Positions 12,867-23,923 of a DNA stretch of 64,000 nt are shown one piece after another. The notes below the pieces were generated by a model. That model was not told where the DNA came from. It worked only from the letters and a program-made list of their open reading frames with translations, and did no database searches. Both the position numbers and the translations under genes were made by a program. The stretch's first letter is position 1. Every line of letters begins with the position of its first letter. The DNA comes from Rhinopithecus roxellana (lineage: Eukaryota > Chordata > Mammalia > Primates > Cercopithecidae): contig NC_044553.1 in assembly GCF_007565055.1 (NCBI RefSeq), positions 130,390,241-130,454,240 on the forward strand, in the 5' to 3' direction.

Positions 12867-13369
12867 TTTTTTTTTTAATTATACTTTAAGTTCTAGGGTA
12901 CATGTGCATAATGTGCAGGTTTATTACATATGTATACTTGTGCCATGTTGGTGTGCTGCACCCATCAACTCATCAGCACCCATCAATTCATCATTTATAT
13001 CATGTATAGCTCCCCAATGCAATCCCTCCCCCCTCCCCCCTCCCCATGATAGGCCCCAGTGCGTGATGTTCCCCTTCCCGAGTCCAAGTGATCTCATTGT
13101 TCAGTTCCCACCTATGAGTGAGAACATGCGGTGTTTGGTTTTCTGTTCTTGTGATAGTTTGCTAAGAATGATGGTTTCCAGCTGCATCCATGTCCCTACA
13201 AAGGACGCAAACTCATCCTTTTTTATGGCTGCATAGTATTCCATGGTGTATATGTGCCACATTTTCTTAATCCAGTCTGTCACAGATGGACATTTGGGTT
13301 GATTCCAAGTCTTTGCTATTGTGAATAGTGCCGCAATAAACATACGTGTACATGTGTCTTTGTAGTAGA
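12867..13369 (-). mobile_element. 5'-truncated L1PA, antisense
   Basis: A short, young primate L1: poly-T, then 'atactttaagttctagggta', the C-rich (minus-strand G-rich) 3' UTR tract at about 13025-13047, and the last ~80 codons of ORF2 (minus 13343-13101, containing YTMEYYAAIK and ending SLIGGN). A 13-bp target-site duplication, ATAAAGGGGTCTT, sits at 12854-12866 and 13370-13382. It is 5'-truncated to about 500 bp and inactive. Confidence 0.95.
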
Positions 13370-13382
13370 ATAAAGGGGTCTT

Positions 13383-14472
13383 ATTTGGCTATTAGAGTTG
13401 ATGTATAAAGAAAGACTTCAGTATATCATTTTTGCTCATTTACCAGGCAAACTTTCTTGAAATCAGAGGCAGAAATAAGACTTGAAGCAAACCCAAATAT
13501 TTCCCTTCAGTAGGTTCTCAAAGTGAGTATCTCAGAAAGACCCACACTCAGCTCCGTCTGGGAAGAGGAATTCAACTGTTGTGAAACATAACCATAGAGA
13601 CCTACACTCCACACCTTCTGTTTCACCTAAAGGAAAAATAAAACAAAACAAAAACCATAGTCAATGTGGGATTCAAGGAAAGAAATTCAGAGTGTTGCAG
13701 TCAGTGAGGGGAATCGAAATCAGGCATAGAGGAGAAACCTATTCTACCAGAAGAGAGTAAGAAATATTGTATGAAGGCCACAGCCTTAAGTGCAGGCAAA
13801 TCAAAAAAAGCCTGAGATTTACTCAGACTATTTTAGAATGTGACCCTCTTCTTCAGATCTTATGATCCCACCAAGGCAGCCCCAAAATAATAAAATAAAT
13901 TACAGCTGAGACAGCTGCAAGATACGAACTAGTTGTAAGTGGTAGAACACAGGAAATCCCTTAAAATAAAAGAAACAAAAACAAGGCCACTACATTTTGT
14001 TTTTTTTTTTTTTAAGCCTTTGGTACTTACGGCTTCAACAAATACTAAACAAATCACAGCTCCTGGCCAGATTAACGCAAATCCTCACATTTAAAATCCC
14101 AGTTACCTCGTTCCTATTGGCTGATACAGTATGTTCAGTTTCAATTGCAAAATGTGCATGCCCAAACAAATGAAAAATACAGACTACAGAAACAATTCAA
14201 TAATCAGACTCAGACCGTGATATGACAAAGATGCTGGAATTATCAGACAGAGAATTTAAGACAGCTATGGTTAATATGTTAATATCCCTAATGAAAAAAG
14301 TAGACAACATTCGCATTCCAGAACGGATGGTAATGTAAGCAGAGATAAAAACTTTAAAAGAAAAGGAAATGTTAGAAATACCAAACACCTTAATGGAAAT
14401 TTTTAAAAAATCTCTTTGATAGACTTTTGACATAGCTGAGGAAAGGATCAGTGAACTGGAAGATAATTAAAT
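13383..14472 (+). mobile_element. 5' part of the host L1M element (ORF1 side)
   Basis: From about 14180 the text 'aagatgctggaattatcaga', 'gagaatttaagacagctatg' and 'gatcagtgaactggaagata' is L1M ORF1-region sequence. The part from 13383 to 14180 is probably its upstream region but is not clearly recognisable. The element stops at 14472 and resumes at 19037 after the chimeric insertion. No frame is intact. Confidence 0.6.
13677..13816 (+). repeat. Source copy of a local duplication
   Basis: About 138 bp that recurs at 14839-14974 in the same orientation with roughly 90% identity. Shared landmarks include 'gaaattcagagtgttgcag', 'aggcatagaggagaaacct' and 'accagaagagagtaagaaa'. This copy is judged the source because the other one interrupts an L1 reading frame. 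Confidence 0.85.
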
Positions 14473-14488
14473 AGAAACTTTACAATTG

Positions 14489-14595
14489 GTGCTTGCTTCG
14501 GCAGGATATATACTAAAATTGGAAGGATATGCAAAATGGTAGTATGGCCCCTGTACAAAGATGTCAAGCAAATCTGTGAAGCATTCCATATTTTT
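14489..14595 (+). pseudogene. RNU6 pseudogene: U6 spliceosomal snRNA pseudogene
   Basis: The 107 bases align end to end with U6 snRNA: 'gtgcttgcttcggcag' at the 5' end, 'tatactaaaattggaa', 'atggcccctg', and 'gaagcattccatattttt' at the 3' end. Several CpG-type and other changes, including in the ACAGAGA-box region (here 'atgcaaaatg'), make it non-functional. No U6-type upstream promoter is visible; L1M sequence lies directly upstream, as expected for a retrocopy. Confidence 0.95.
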
Positions 14596-14838
14596 CAAGT
14601 TGAATTAAAAAGCAAGACATCTTCTGTCTTCCGGAGATCCTTTTTAAACATAACATTCATAGAATCAAAGTAAAGATCAATCACACAAACAGCAAAAAGG
14701 AGCAGGAGTCAGTATTATTATGTCAGATAATTTTAACTAACAACAGTAAAAAAAGGACAAAGAAAGGCACTATATAATAAAATGGTTCAAGTCAACAAGA
14801 TGACTTAACTGTCATAAATATATATGCATCCACCATTG

Positions 14839-14974
14839 AAGAAATTCAGAGTGTTGCAGCCAGTCAGGTGAATCGGAATCAGGCATAGAGGAGAAACCTA
14901 TTTTACCAGAAGAGAGTAAGAAACATTTTATGAAGGCCACAACCTTAAATGTAGGCAAATCAAAAAAGCCTGAG
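14839..14974 (+). repeat. 136-bp templated copy inserted in L1 ORF2
   Basis: A second copy of 13677-13816 interrupts the chimeric L1: the ORF2-like text 'atatatatgcatccaccatt' stops and L1 text resumes with 'acttctagacctaaaat'. There is no poly-A and no clear target-site duplication. A short match (GAA) at the left edge is compatible with repair-type templated insertion. Confidence 0.8.
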
Positions 14975-17122
14975 TACTTGTTCATAAAACAAGTACTTCT
15001 AGACCTAAAATAAAAGGCCTAGGCTGCCATACAATAATAGTGGGAGACTTCAACATCCCACTGCCAGCATTAGACAGATTATTCAGGCAGAAACTAACAA
15101 GGAAATTCTGGACTTAAATTTGACACAACCAATTGGACCCAATAAACGTTTATAGAACAATCCACCCATCAAGCACAGAATATACATTCTTCTCATCTGC
15201 ACATGGAACATATTCTAATATTGACCATATGCTCAGCCATAAAGCAAGTCTGAATAAATCTTTTAAACATTGAAATCATACCAATGATACTTTCAGGTCA
15301 CAGTGAAATAAAAATATAAATCAGTACCAAGAAGATCTCTCAAAACCACACAATTACATGGACATTAGATAACTTGCTGCTAAATGACTTTTGAGTAAAC
15401 AGGGAAATTAAGGCCAAAATTTAAAAATTCTTTGACATAAATGAAAACAAAACACAACATCTCAGCGATGCAGCCAAAGCAGTGTTAAGAAGAAAAGTTT
15501 ATAGTGCTAAATGCCTAAATCAAAAAGTTAGAAAAATCTAAAATTTATAATCTTAACATCGCACCTAGAGTAACTAAAACAAGGAGCAAACTAACTCCAA
15601 AGTTAGTAGAAAAAAAATAAATAACTAATCAGAGCAGAACTGAATGAAATCAAGACCCAAAAATCCATACAAAGGATCAACAAAACCAAAAGCTTGTTCT
15701 TTGAAAGGATAAACAAGATCAATAGAGCAACAGCAAGATTAACAAAGAAAAAAAAATCAGAGAAGATCCAAATAAGCACAATCAGAAACAACAAAGGTAA
15801 CATTACATCCGATTCCACAGAAATACAAAAAATCATCTGCAGCTACTAGGAACACCTCTGTGTACACAAACTAGAAAACCTATGGAAAATGGATAAATTC
15901 CTGGAAACACACAACTTCCTAAGAGTGAACCACACAGAAACTGAAACCTTGGAGATACCAATAATGAGTTCTGAAATTGAATCAGTAATCAAAACACACC
16001 AACAAAGAAAAGCCCTGGACCAGAGGGATTCACAGTCCAATTCTACTAGACATAGAATGAAGAGTTAATACCATTCCCACTGAAACTATTCCAAAAAATT
16101 GAGAAGGAGGGACTCCTCCCTAAATCATTCTATGAAGTCAGCATCACTCTGATACCAAAATGTGGCAAAAACACAACAACAACAACAAAAAACTACAGCC
16201 CAAAATCCTTGATGGACATAGATTCAAAAATCCTCAACAAAATAGTAGCAAAATCAATCCAGCAGCACAGCACAAAGTTAATTGACTAAGATCAAATTGA
16301 CTTTATTTGCAGGATACAGGTCTTGTTCAACATGTGCGAATCAATCAATGTGATTCACCACATAAACAGATTTACAAATAAACAATGTGATCATCTCAAC
16401 AGACACAGAAAAAGTTTTCAGTAAAACTAGTATCCTTCCATGATAAAAACCCTCAATAAACTAGACATCAGAGGGGACATACCTCAAAATAATAACTTCC
16501 ATCTATGGCAAACCCACAACCAACATCATATTGAATGGGCAGGATGCTTACCCTTGAGAACTGGAACAAGATAAGGATGGCCTTTCTCACCACTCCTATT
16601 CAACATAGTACTGGAAGTCCTGGCCAGAGCAAGCACGCAAGAGAAGTAAATAAAAGGCATCCAAATAGGAAAAGAGGAAGTCAAACTATCTCTCTTTGTT
16701 GGCAGTATGATTCTATACCTAGATAACCCTAAAGATTCCCCCAAAAGGCTCCCAGAGCTGATAAGCAACTTCAGTAAAGTTTAATGATACACAATAAATA
16801 CACAAAACCAGTAGCATTTCTGTGTATCAATAACATTCAAATTGAAAGCCAATTCAAGAATTCAATCCTATTTACAATAGCCACACACAAACAAAATACC
16901 TTGGAATATATCTAACCAAGGAGGTAAAAGATATCTACAAGGATAACTACAAAACACTGCTGAAAGAAATCACAGATGACACAAACAAATTGAAAACATT
17001 CAATGCTCACAGTTCAGATGAATTAGTATCTTTAACGTGACCATATGTCTCAAAGCAATCTACAGATTCAACACCATTCTTATCAAACTATCAACATCAT
17101 TTTTACAGAAATAGAAAAAAAA

Positions 17123-17486
17123 GGTATTAGTCAGTTTTCCCACTGCTGATAAAGAAATACCCAAGACTGGGCAACTTACAAAAGAAAAAATTATTGGACT
17201 TACAGTTCCACATGGTTGGGGGGACCTCACAATCATGGCAAAAGGCAAGGAGAAGCAAGTTACATCTTATGCAGATGGCAGCAGGCAAAAAGGGAGCTTG
17301 TACAGGGCAACTCCTGTTTTAAAAATCAACAGATCTCGTGAGACCCATTCACTATCATGACAACGGGGCAGGAAAGACCTGCCCCCATAATTCAGTCATC
17401 TCCCACCAGGTCCCTCCCACAACACGTGGGAATTATGGGAGTTACAAGATGATATTTAGGTGGGGACACAGAGCCAAACTACATCA
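17123..17486 (-). mobile_element. MST-type MaLR solo LTR, antisense
   Basis: It runs from 'ggtattagtcagttttccc' to 'gagccaaactacatca', the reverse complement of an MSTA/MSTB LTR. It splits the L1 ORF2 text between '...acagaaatagaaa' and 'attctaaaattcacatgg', so it is younger than the chimera. Confidence 0.88.
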
Positions 17487-19036
17487 AAAATATTCTAAAA
17501 TTCACATGGAACCAAAAAAGAGCCCAAATAACCAAAGTAATCCTTAGCAATAAGAACAAAGCTTGAGGCATCGCATGGTCATACTTCAAACTATATTACA
17601 AGGCTACGGTAACCAAAACAACATAGTACAGGTACAAAAAGTGATACACAGACCAATGGAACTGGATAGACAACCCAAGAATAAAACTACACACCTAATC
17701 ATCTGTAATCATAATCATCTGATCTTCAACAAAGTCAACAATAACAAGCAATAGGGAAAGGATTCCTGATTTATTACATAGTGCTGGGCTCACTGGCTAG
17801 CTGTACGCAAATGATCAAAACTGGACCCCTTCCTTTCACTATATACAAAAATCAACTCAAGATGGATTAAATACTTAAATACAAGCCCTACAACATGGAA
17901 ACCCTAGAAGGAAACCTACAAATACCATTCTGGACATTGTCCTTGGCAAATAATTTATGCCTGAATCCCCAAAAGCAATTGCAACAAAAGTAAAGTTAAC
18001 AAGTGGCACCTAATTGAACTAAAGAGCTTCTGCTCAGTGAAAGAAACTATCAACAGAGTAAACAGACAACCTTCGAGAATGAGAGAAAATATTCACAAAC
18101 TATACATCCAACAAAGGTCTAATATCCAGAATCTATAAGGAACTTAAATCAACAAGCAAAAACACACCCATTAAAATGTAGGCAAAGAACACGAACAGAC
18201 ACTTCTTAAAAGAAAACATACAAATGGCTAACAAACATATGAAAAACGCACAACACGACTAATCATTAGAGAAATGAAATCAATGTCACAATGAGATAGC
18301 ATCTCACATTGGCTAGAATGTCTATTATTAAAAAGTAAAAAAAAAAAAAAACCCACGTTTTGTGAGGTTGTAGAGAAAATGGAACACGTATACACTGTTG
18401 GTGGGAATGCATATTAGGTCAGCCACTGTGGAAAGCAATGTGGGAATTTCTCAAAGAATTTAAAACAGAATGATTCAGTAATTCCATTACTTGGTATATA
18501 CCCAAAAGAAAATAAATCATTTCACCAAAAAGACACATGTACTTGTATGTTCATCACAGCAGTAGTCACAATACCAAAGACATGGAATAAACCTAGATGC
18601 CCATCTAGGTGGACTGGATAAAGAAAATGTGGTACATATACACCATGGTACATATGCAGCCATAAAAAAGAATTAACTCACATCCTTTGCAACGACATGG
18701 GTAGAGCTGGAGGCCATTATCCTAAGCAAATCAGCACAAGAAGAGAAATCCAAATACCATGTGTTCTCACACATATTTAGTAGTAGCTAAACATTGAGTA
18801 CACATGCGCATAAAAATAGGAGCAATAGACACCAGGGACTATTAACAGGGAAAGGATGAGAAGGAGGCAAAGGCTGAAAAAATACATTATCAGGTTACTA
18901 TGCTCACTACCTGGGTGACAGGATCATTCATACACCAAACCTCAGTGATACGTAATTTACCCATGTAAAAAACCTGCACAAGTATCCCCGAACCTAAAAA
19001 AAAAAATGTTGATTAAAAAAAGAAACCTTACAAATG

Positions 19037-19289
19037 AAATGCAAAGAGGAAAAAAAAGAATGAAAACAAAATCCAAAAACAGAAATGACATCCAAGAACC
19101 GTGTGATAGTATTAAAAGGTATAAATACTAATGATCAGAATACTGGAAAGAAAAGAAAAAAAAAGGATGGAGCACAATAAATATTTGAAATAGTAATGGC
19201 CAAGAACTTTCAAAATTAATGAAAAATTCCTCCCCCAAAACCTGCAGATTCAAGGAGCTCAAAAGTACCAAATAAGATAAACACTTAAA
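19037..19289 (+). mobile_element. Host L1M element, second segment
   Basis: Continues L1M sequence from 14472: 'gtaatggccaagaactttc' and 'ctgcagattcaaggagctc' are the ORF1-end region. The microsatellite follows immediately. Confidence 0.75.
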
Positions 19290-20013
19290 ACACACGTATA
19301 CACACACACACATACACACACACACATGCGCGCACACACACACATACACACACATACACACATACACACATACACACACACATGCGCGCACACACACACA
19401 TACACACACATGCGCGCACACACATACACACATACACATACACACACACATACACACACGCACGCACACACACATACACGCGCGCACACATACACACACA
19501 TACACACATGCGCGCGCACACACATACACACACACATACACACGCGCACACACACACATACACACACATACACACACATGCGCGCGCACACACACACACG
19601 CGCGCTCACACACGCGCGCGCACACACACATACACACACATATGCGCGCACACACATACATATGCGCGCACACACACACATGCGCGCACACACACATACA
19701 CACACATATGCGCGCACACACATACATATGCGCGCACACACACACATGCGCGCACACACACATACACACACATGCGCGCACACACATGCGCGCACACACA
19801 CACATGCGCGCACACACACATACACACACATGCGCACACACACACATGCGCGCACACACACACATGCGCGCACACACACATACATGCGCACGCACACACA
19901 CATACACACACATGCGCGCGCACACACACACACATGCGCGCACACACATACACACACATACACACACACATGCGCACACACACACATGCGCGCGCGCACA
20001 CACACACACACAC
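19290..20013. repeat. 724-bp alternating purine-pyrimidine (AC/GC/AT) tract
   Basis: The tract is built of (CA)n, ATACAC and TGCGCGCA blocks. By eye, strict purine-pyrimidine alternation holds over the whole stretch except at one place (CTC near 19605-19607). Such DNA is the classic Z-DNA-prone type. The long frames predicted across it on both strands (Cys/Val/Met/Arg or His/Thr/Ala/Arg) are artefacts of the 2-bp period. It lies inside the L1M element at 'aacacttaaaacacac', probably grown from a short AC run. Confidence 0.97.
19641..19772. repeat. Perfect 66-bp tandem duplication within the tract
   Basis: 19641-19706 and 19707-19772 are identical by direct comparison. Each begins TATGCGCGCACACACATACA. 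This shows that the tract grew by larger-scale duplication as well as dinucleotide slippage. Confidence 0.93.
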
Positions 20014-21835
20014 CCCTATTGAAACGTCAGAAAATCAAAGAAAAATAGAGAATCTCATTTTTAAAAAACCAGCGGGGAAAAATCTTACCTACAAAAGAAC
20101 AAGGGTAAGAATTACAGTGAAAACCCAAAATATGGTTATTATTGGAAAACGTCTAGCTAGGAGACCCATTATAAAGAATAAACAAATAATATCAGAAATG
20201 AAAGAGGAGTCACGATTCATCTTGTGAGTATTAACAGGATAATAAGGGCATACTGTGAAAAATTCTATGTCCACAACTATGGTAATTTTGATAAAATAAA
20301 TTAATTACTTAAAAATCACAAGTACCAAAACTCACACAAGGAAAAATGTATAAACCTGAGTAGCCCCACATGAATTAAAAATTGTCTTAATGATTAAAAC
20401 CTTTTTAATAAAGAAAGCACAAGGAATAGATGGTTTTAGTTGTGAATTCTTTAAGTAAGAATGAATTATTTAAGTAAGAAATAGTTCCACATTTTCACAA
20501 TATATTTCCCAAAATAGCAGCAGTGGGAGAACGTATTAGCTCATTTTATGAGACTAGCATTACCCTAATACCAAAATCAGACAAATATATTACAAGAAAA
20601 GAAAACTAAAGACAAGTATATTCAAAATACCTTAACATAATATCATCCACCAATATCCAGTGACACAACAGTATATTATTAACAGGGATATGAGTGCCAG
20701 GAATGCAAGGCTGGTTCAAATTTTGTGAATCAGTTTAGGTAATTCATCATATTAAGAGACTGAAAAAGAAGAAAAAAATGACCGTATAAATCGAATGAGA
20801 AAAATCATTTGAAAATAATTATTACCCATTCAAATAAAAAATCTCAAAAAAATAGGAATAGACAGGAGCTTCTTTAGCTTAATAAAGGGTATATATATCG
20901 AAAATAGTTAACATTAAAGTGGTGAGAGACTAAATGCATTCCTCCTATTATCAGGAACATGGACTGGATTTCCTCTCTTGTAAATCTTAACCATGTACTC
21001 AAAGTCCTGACTAATATAATAAGAAAAAAAAGTATACAAAGAAAAGATATCGTTATTCACAGATGGCATGATTTTCTTTTTCTCCCCCTATTAACCACTA
21101 AACTAAAAAGAGGACACGATTTTCTATGTAGAAATTTTGTAAGCATTTACAATAAAGTTCCTGGAACTAACAGTCAAGTATAACAAGGTCACAGGATACA
21201 GGTGCTTTCCTATAAATAAAATATTAACTATTGGAACTTGAAATACAAAAAATAATAGCATTTACAATAGCACACAAAAATGAAGTACTTATATATGTTT
21301 ACAGGATCTCTATGTATAAAACTACAAAACACTGATGAAAGAAATCAAGATCTAACTAAAGGGAAAGATAGTCACTATTCATGGGTTAACAGGCTCAGTA
21401 TTGCTAAAATATAGATTCTTCCTTACTGGACCTACAGACTCAAGGAAATCCCAATCAAAATCCCAGGAAGCCATCTTGTAGATATCAAGAACGTATTCTA
21501 CAATTCCTATAAAAATACAAAGGACCTAAAATAGCCAACACAATACTGAAGAAGAAAAACAAAATCGGAGGACTCGTACTAGCAAATCTAAAACTTAATA
21601 TGAAGATACAGCAATCCAGACAGTGTGGTATTGTTGAAAAAAATAGACATAGACCAATGGAACAGAAGGGAGAGCCCAGAAAGAGACCCTCACAGTCAAC
21701 TGATTTTTGACAAAGGCTCACAGGCAATCCAAAGGAGAAGGAACAGTGGTTTTTTGTTCTTGTTTGTTTGTTTGTTTCAACAAATAGTGTTGGGACAATC
21801 GGATATTCACATGCTAAAACATAAACCTAGACAAT
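20014..21835 (+). mobile_element. Host L1M element, third segment (ORF2 region)
   Basis: Degenerate L1M ORF2 with ordered landmarks such as 'gagactagcattaccctaat', 'ccaggaatgcaaggctggtt', 'agaacatggactggatt' region text, and 'atagaccaatggaacaga'. No open frame is preserved. A (GTTT)n patch lies near 21760-21776. Confidence 0.75.
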
Positions 21836-22164
21836 GGCCAGGCACGGTGGCTCATGCCTGTAATCCCAGCACTTTGGGAGGCTGAGGCAGGTGGATCTCT
21901 TGACTCTTGCGGTCAGGAGTTCGAGACTAGCCTGAGCAACATGGTGAAACCCTGCCTCCACTTAAAATACAAAATTAGCTGGGTGTGGTGCCACATGCCT
22001 GTAATCCCAGCTACTTGGGAGGCTGAAGCAGGAGAATCGCTTGAACCCAGGAAGCAGAGGTGGCAGTGAGCCAAGATCGCACCACTGCACTTCCAGACTG
22101 GGCAACAAGAGCAAAACTGTCTCAAAAATAAATAAATAAACACATAAATAAAATAAAATATGGT
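21836..22164 (+). mobile_element. Full-length Alu (AluS-like)
   Basis: Starts GGCCAGGCACGGTGG and ends in a TAAA-rich tail. A 9-bp target-site duplication, CCTAGACAA, lies at 21826-21834 and 22165-22173. It sits inside the L1M element. Confidence 0.93.
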
Positions 22165-22260
22165 CCTAGACAAAAACTTCATCCTTTCACAAAGATTACC
22201 TCAAAATGAATCACAGACCTAAATGTACATTGCAAAACTATAAAAATTCTAGAATAACAC
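22165..22260 (+). mobile_element. Host L1M element, fourth segment
   Basis: Short L1M stretch between the Alu and the following LTR ('aaaaattctagaataaca'). Confidence 0.6.
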
Positions 22261-23070
22261 TGTGATGGTTAATATTGAGTGTCAACTTGATTGGATTGAA
22301 GGATGCGAAGTATTGTTCCTGGGTGTGTCCGTGAGGGTGTTGGCCAAAGGAGACTGACATTTGAGTCAGTGGACTGGGAGAGGCAGACTCGGCACCATCT
22401 AATCAGTTGCCAGCCTGGCTAGGATAAAAGCAGGAAGAGGAACGTGGAAGGACTTGACTGTCTTAATCTCTGGGACTACATTCTTCTCCCGTGTTGGATG
22501 CTTCCTGCCCTTGAACATCAGACTCATCAGCTTTTGGGCTCTTGGACCTTCAACTAGAGACTGAAGGCTGCACTGTTGGCTTCCCCACATTTAAAAATAT
22601 TTTTTTTTGAAATGGAGTCTCACTCTGTCGCCCAGGCTAGAGTGCAGTGGTGCATCTCCACGCACTGCAAGCTCCGCCTCTCCAGTTCACACCCTTCTCT
22701 TGCCTCAGCCTCCCGCGCTTAGCTGGGACTACAGGCACCCACCACCATGCCCAGCTAATGTTTTGTATTTTTTCAGTAGAGACGGGGTTTCACCATGTTA
22801 GCCAGGATGGTCTCGATCTCCTGACCTCGTGATCCACCCACCTCAGCCTCCCAAAGTGCTGAGATTACAGGCATGAGCCACCGCGCCCGGCTGACTTCCC
22901 CACATTTGAGGTTTTGGGACTCAGACTGGCTTCTTTTCTCCTCAGCTTGCAGAGGGCGTATTGTGGGACTTCATGTTGTGATTGTGCAAGTCAATACTAC
23001 TTAATAAACTCCCTTTATATACACATCTATCCTATTAGTTCTATCCCTCTAGAGAACCCTGACTAATACA
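22261..23070 (+). mobile_element. ERVL-type solo LTR (MLT2A-like), split by an Alu
   Basis: Starts TGTGATGGTTAATATTGAG and ends 'gagaaccctgactaataca'. It contains 'gtgaagggatgcgaag'-like text and 'ttaataaactccctttata' near the 3' end, an LTR polyadenylation-signal region. I assign it to the ERVL LTR group (MLT2A) from memory of the family. The Alu at 22593-22894 has landed inside. The 5-bp flanks (AACAC and GATTT) do not match. Confidence 0.72.
22593..22894 (-). mobile_element. Full-length Alu, antisense
   Basis: Antisense Alu from poly-T to 'gagccaccgcgcccggctga'. A 13-bp target-site duplication, CTTCCCCACATTT, lies at 22580-22592 and 22895-22907, dividing the LTR around it. Confidence 0.95.
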
Positions 23071-23286
23071 GATTTATAAGAGAAAATCTACACCACTTAG
23101 GATTTGGTAACACATTTTTAAATACAACATCAAAAGCATACTCCATAAAATTAAAAAATGATCAACTAGATTGTATTAAAATTATTAAAACTGCCATGTG
23201 AAAAAAAAATGTCAAGAAAAGTCAAGTCACAGACTAGCAGAAATATTGCAAAACACGTATCATATAAAATACTTATACCCAAAATA
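23071..23286 (+). mobile_element. Host L1M element, fifth segment
   Basis: L1M ORF2 3'-side text ('aaaattaaaaaatgatcaac', 'agactagcagaaatattgc') resumes after the LTR. Confidence 0.6.
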
Positions 23287-23463
23287 GGAGGCCAGGCTTG
23301 GGTCAAACCCATAATCCAAGCAATTTGGGAGACTGAGGCAGGAGAATCACTTGAGGCCAGGAGTTCAAGACCAGCATGGGCAATATGCAAAACCCCTGTT
23401 TCCAAAAATCATAAATAAATTATCTACATGTGCTGGCATGCACCTGTTGGGGGAAAAAAAAAA
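23287..23463 (+). mobile_element. Alu left-monomer (FLAM/AluJ-like) fragment
   Basis: Only the left half of an Alu plus part of the linker is present, ending in an A-run at about 23453-23465. It is diverged and older than the neighbouring Alus. Confidence 0.75.
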
Positions 23464-23502
23464 AAGCAAGGAGCTCTTAAAATTCAACAAAAAGAAATCA
23501 AA
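23464..23502 (+). mobile_element. Host L1M element, sixth segment
   Basis: L1 text 'gagctcttaaaattcaacaa' runs up to the Tigger insertion and resumes after it at 27476. Confidence 0.6.
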
Positions 23503-23923
23503 TATAGTATTCCTCCTTTATCCAAATGGAGTATGTTCCAATACCACCAGTGGTTGCCTGAAACTCCAGAAAGTACCAAACCCTATATATGTACATATAA
23601 ATACTATGTAGAATGTCTTTCTTTTTCTCTTCACGATTTCATGGATTTAAGATTCATCCTTAGTGTAGATGTTAGCAACCTCAACAAACGATTTTTCTTC
23701 TTTCCTTGTGAAGTCAAGAACTATTACCTCATTGCTTAAATGAAGCAGTTTAGGCTTCTCTTTGACATATCAGAATTGTCAGCATCACTACTCTTGTGCC
23801 TTGGAGCCATTATTAAAACTGCCTTTGCAAAAAAAATATAACAGTGAGAAAATTATAACAGTGAAAGAGATCTGACCTAACCAACTCTGTATTGCTTCTA
23901 ACCTCCAAACTGCCCTTGTCCAT

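Larger units (their letters stand above)
14489..19020 (+). mobile_element. U6 snRNA-L1 chimeric retrocopy
   Basis: One retrotransposition unit with a complete U6 snRNA copy at its 5' end, joined right after the U6 T-tract to a 5'-truncated L1 (ORF2 onward, 14596-19020) in the same orientation, ending in an A-rich tail. A 16-bp target-site duplication (14 of 16 bases equal) brackets the whole unit: AGAAACTTTACAATTG at 14473-14488 and AGAAACCTTACAAATG at 19021-19036. This shows that U6 and L1 went in together. The host L1M reads on from the right duplication. The L1 belongs to an older primate lineage (L1PB/L1MA-like 3' end) and has many stops. It was later hit by a local duplication (14839-14974) and an MST LTR (17123-17486). 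U6-L1 chimeras are a known product of template switching by the L1 machinery; the insertion order is my inference from the duplications. Confidence 0.9.

Noticed and set aside
13101..13343. Minus-strand 80-codon frame as a conserved gene
   Set aside because: It is the C-terminal end of L1 ORF2 in a 5'-truncated L1PA with its own target-site duplication.
14489..14595. Functional U6 snRNA gene
   Set aside because: The ACAGAGA-box region and other conserved bases are changed, no snRNA promoter elements lie upstream, and it is fused to L1 within one target-site duplication.
19128..20227. Long open frames (up to 293 codons) on both strands over the AC-rich tract
   Set aside because: A two-base repeat gives stop-free frames on both strands. 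The predicted proteins are pure Cys/Val/Met/Arg or His/Thr/Ala/Arg low complexity.
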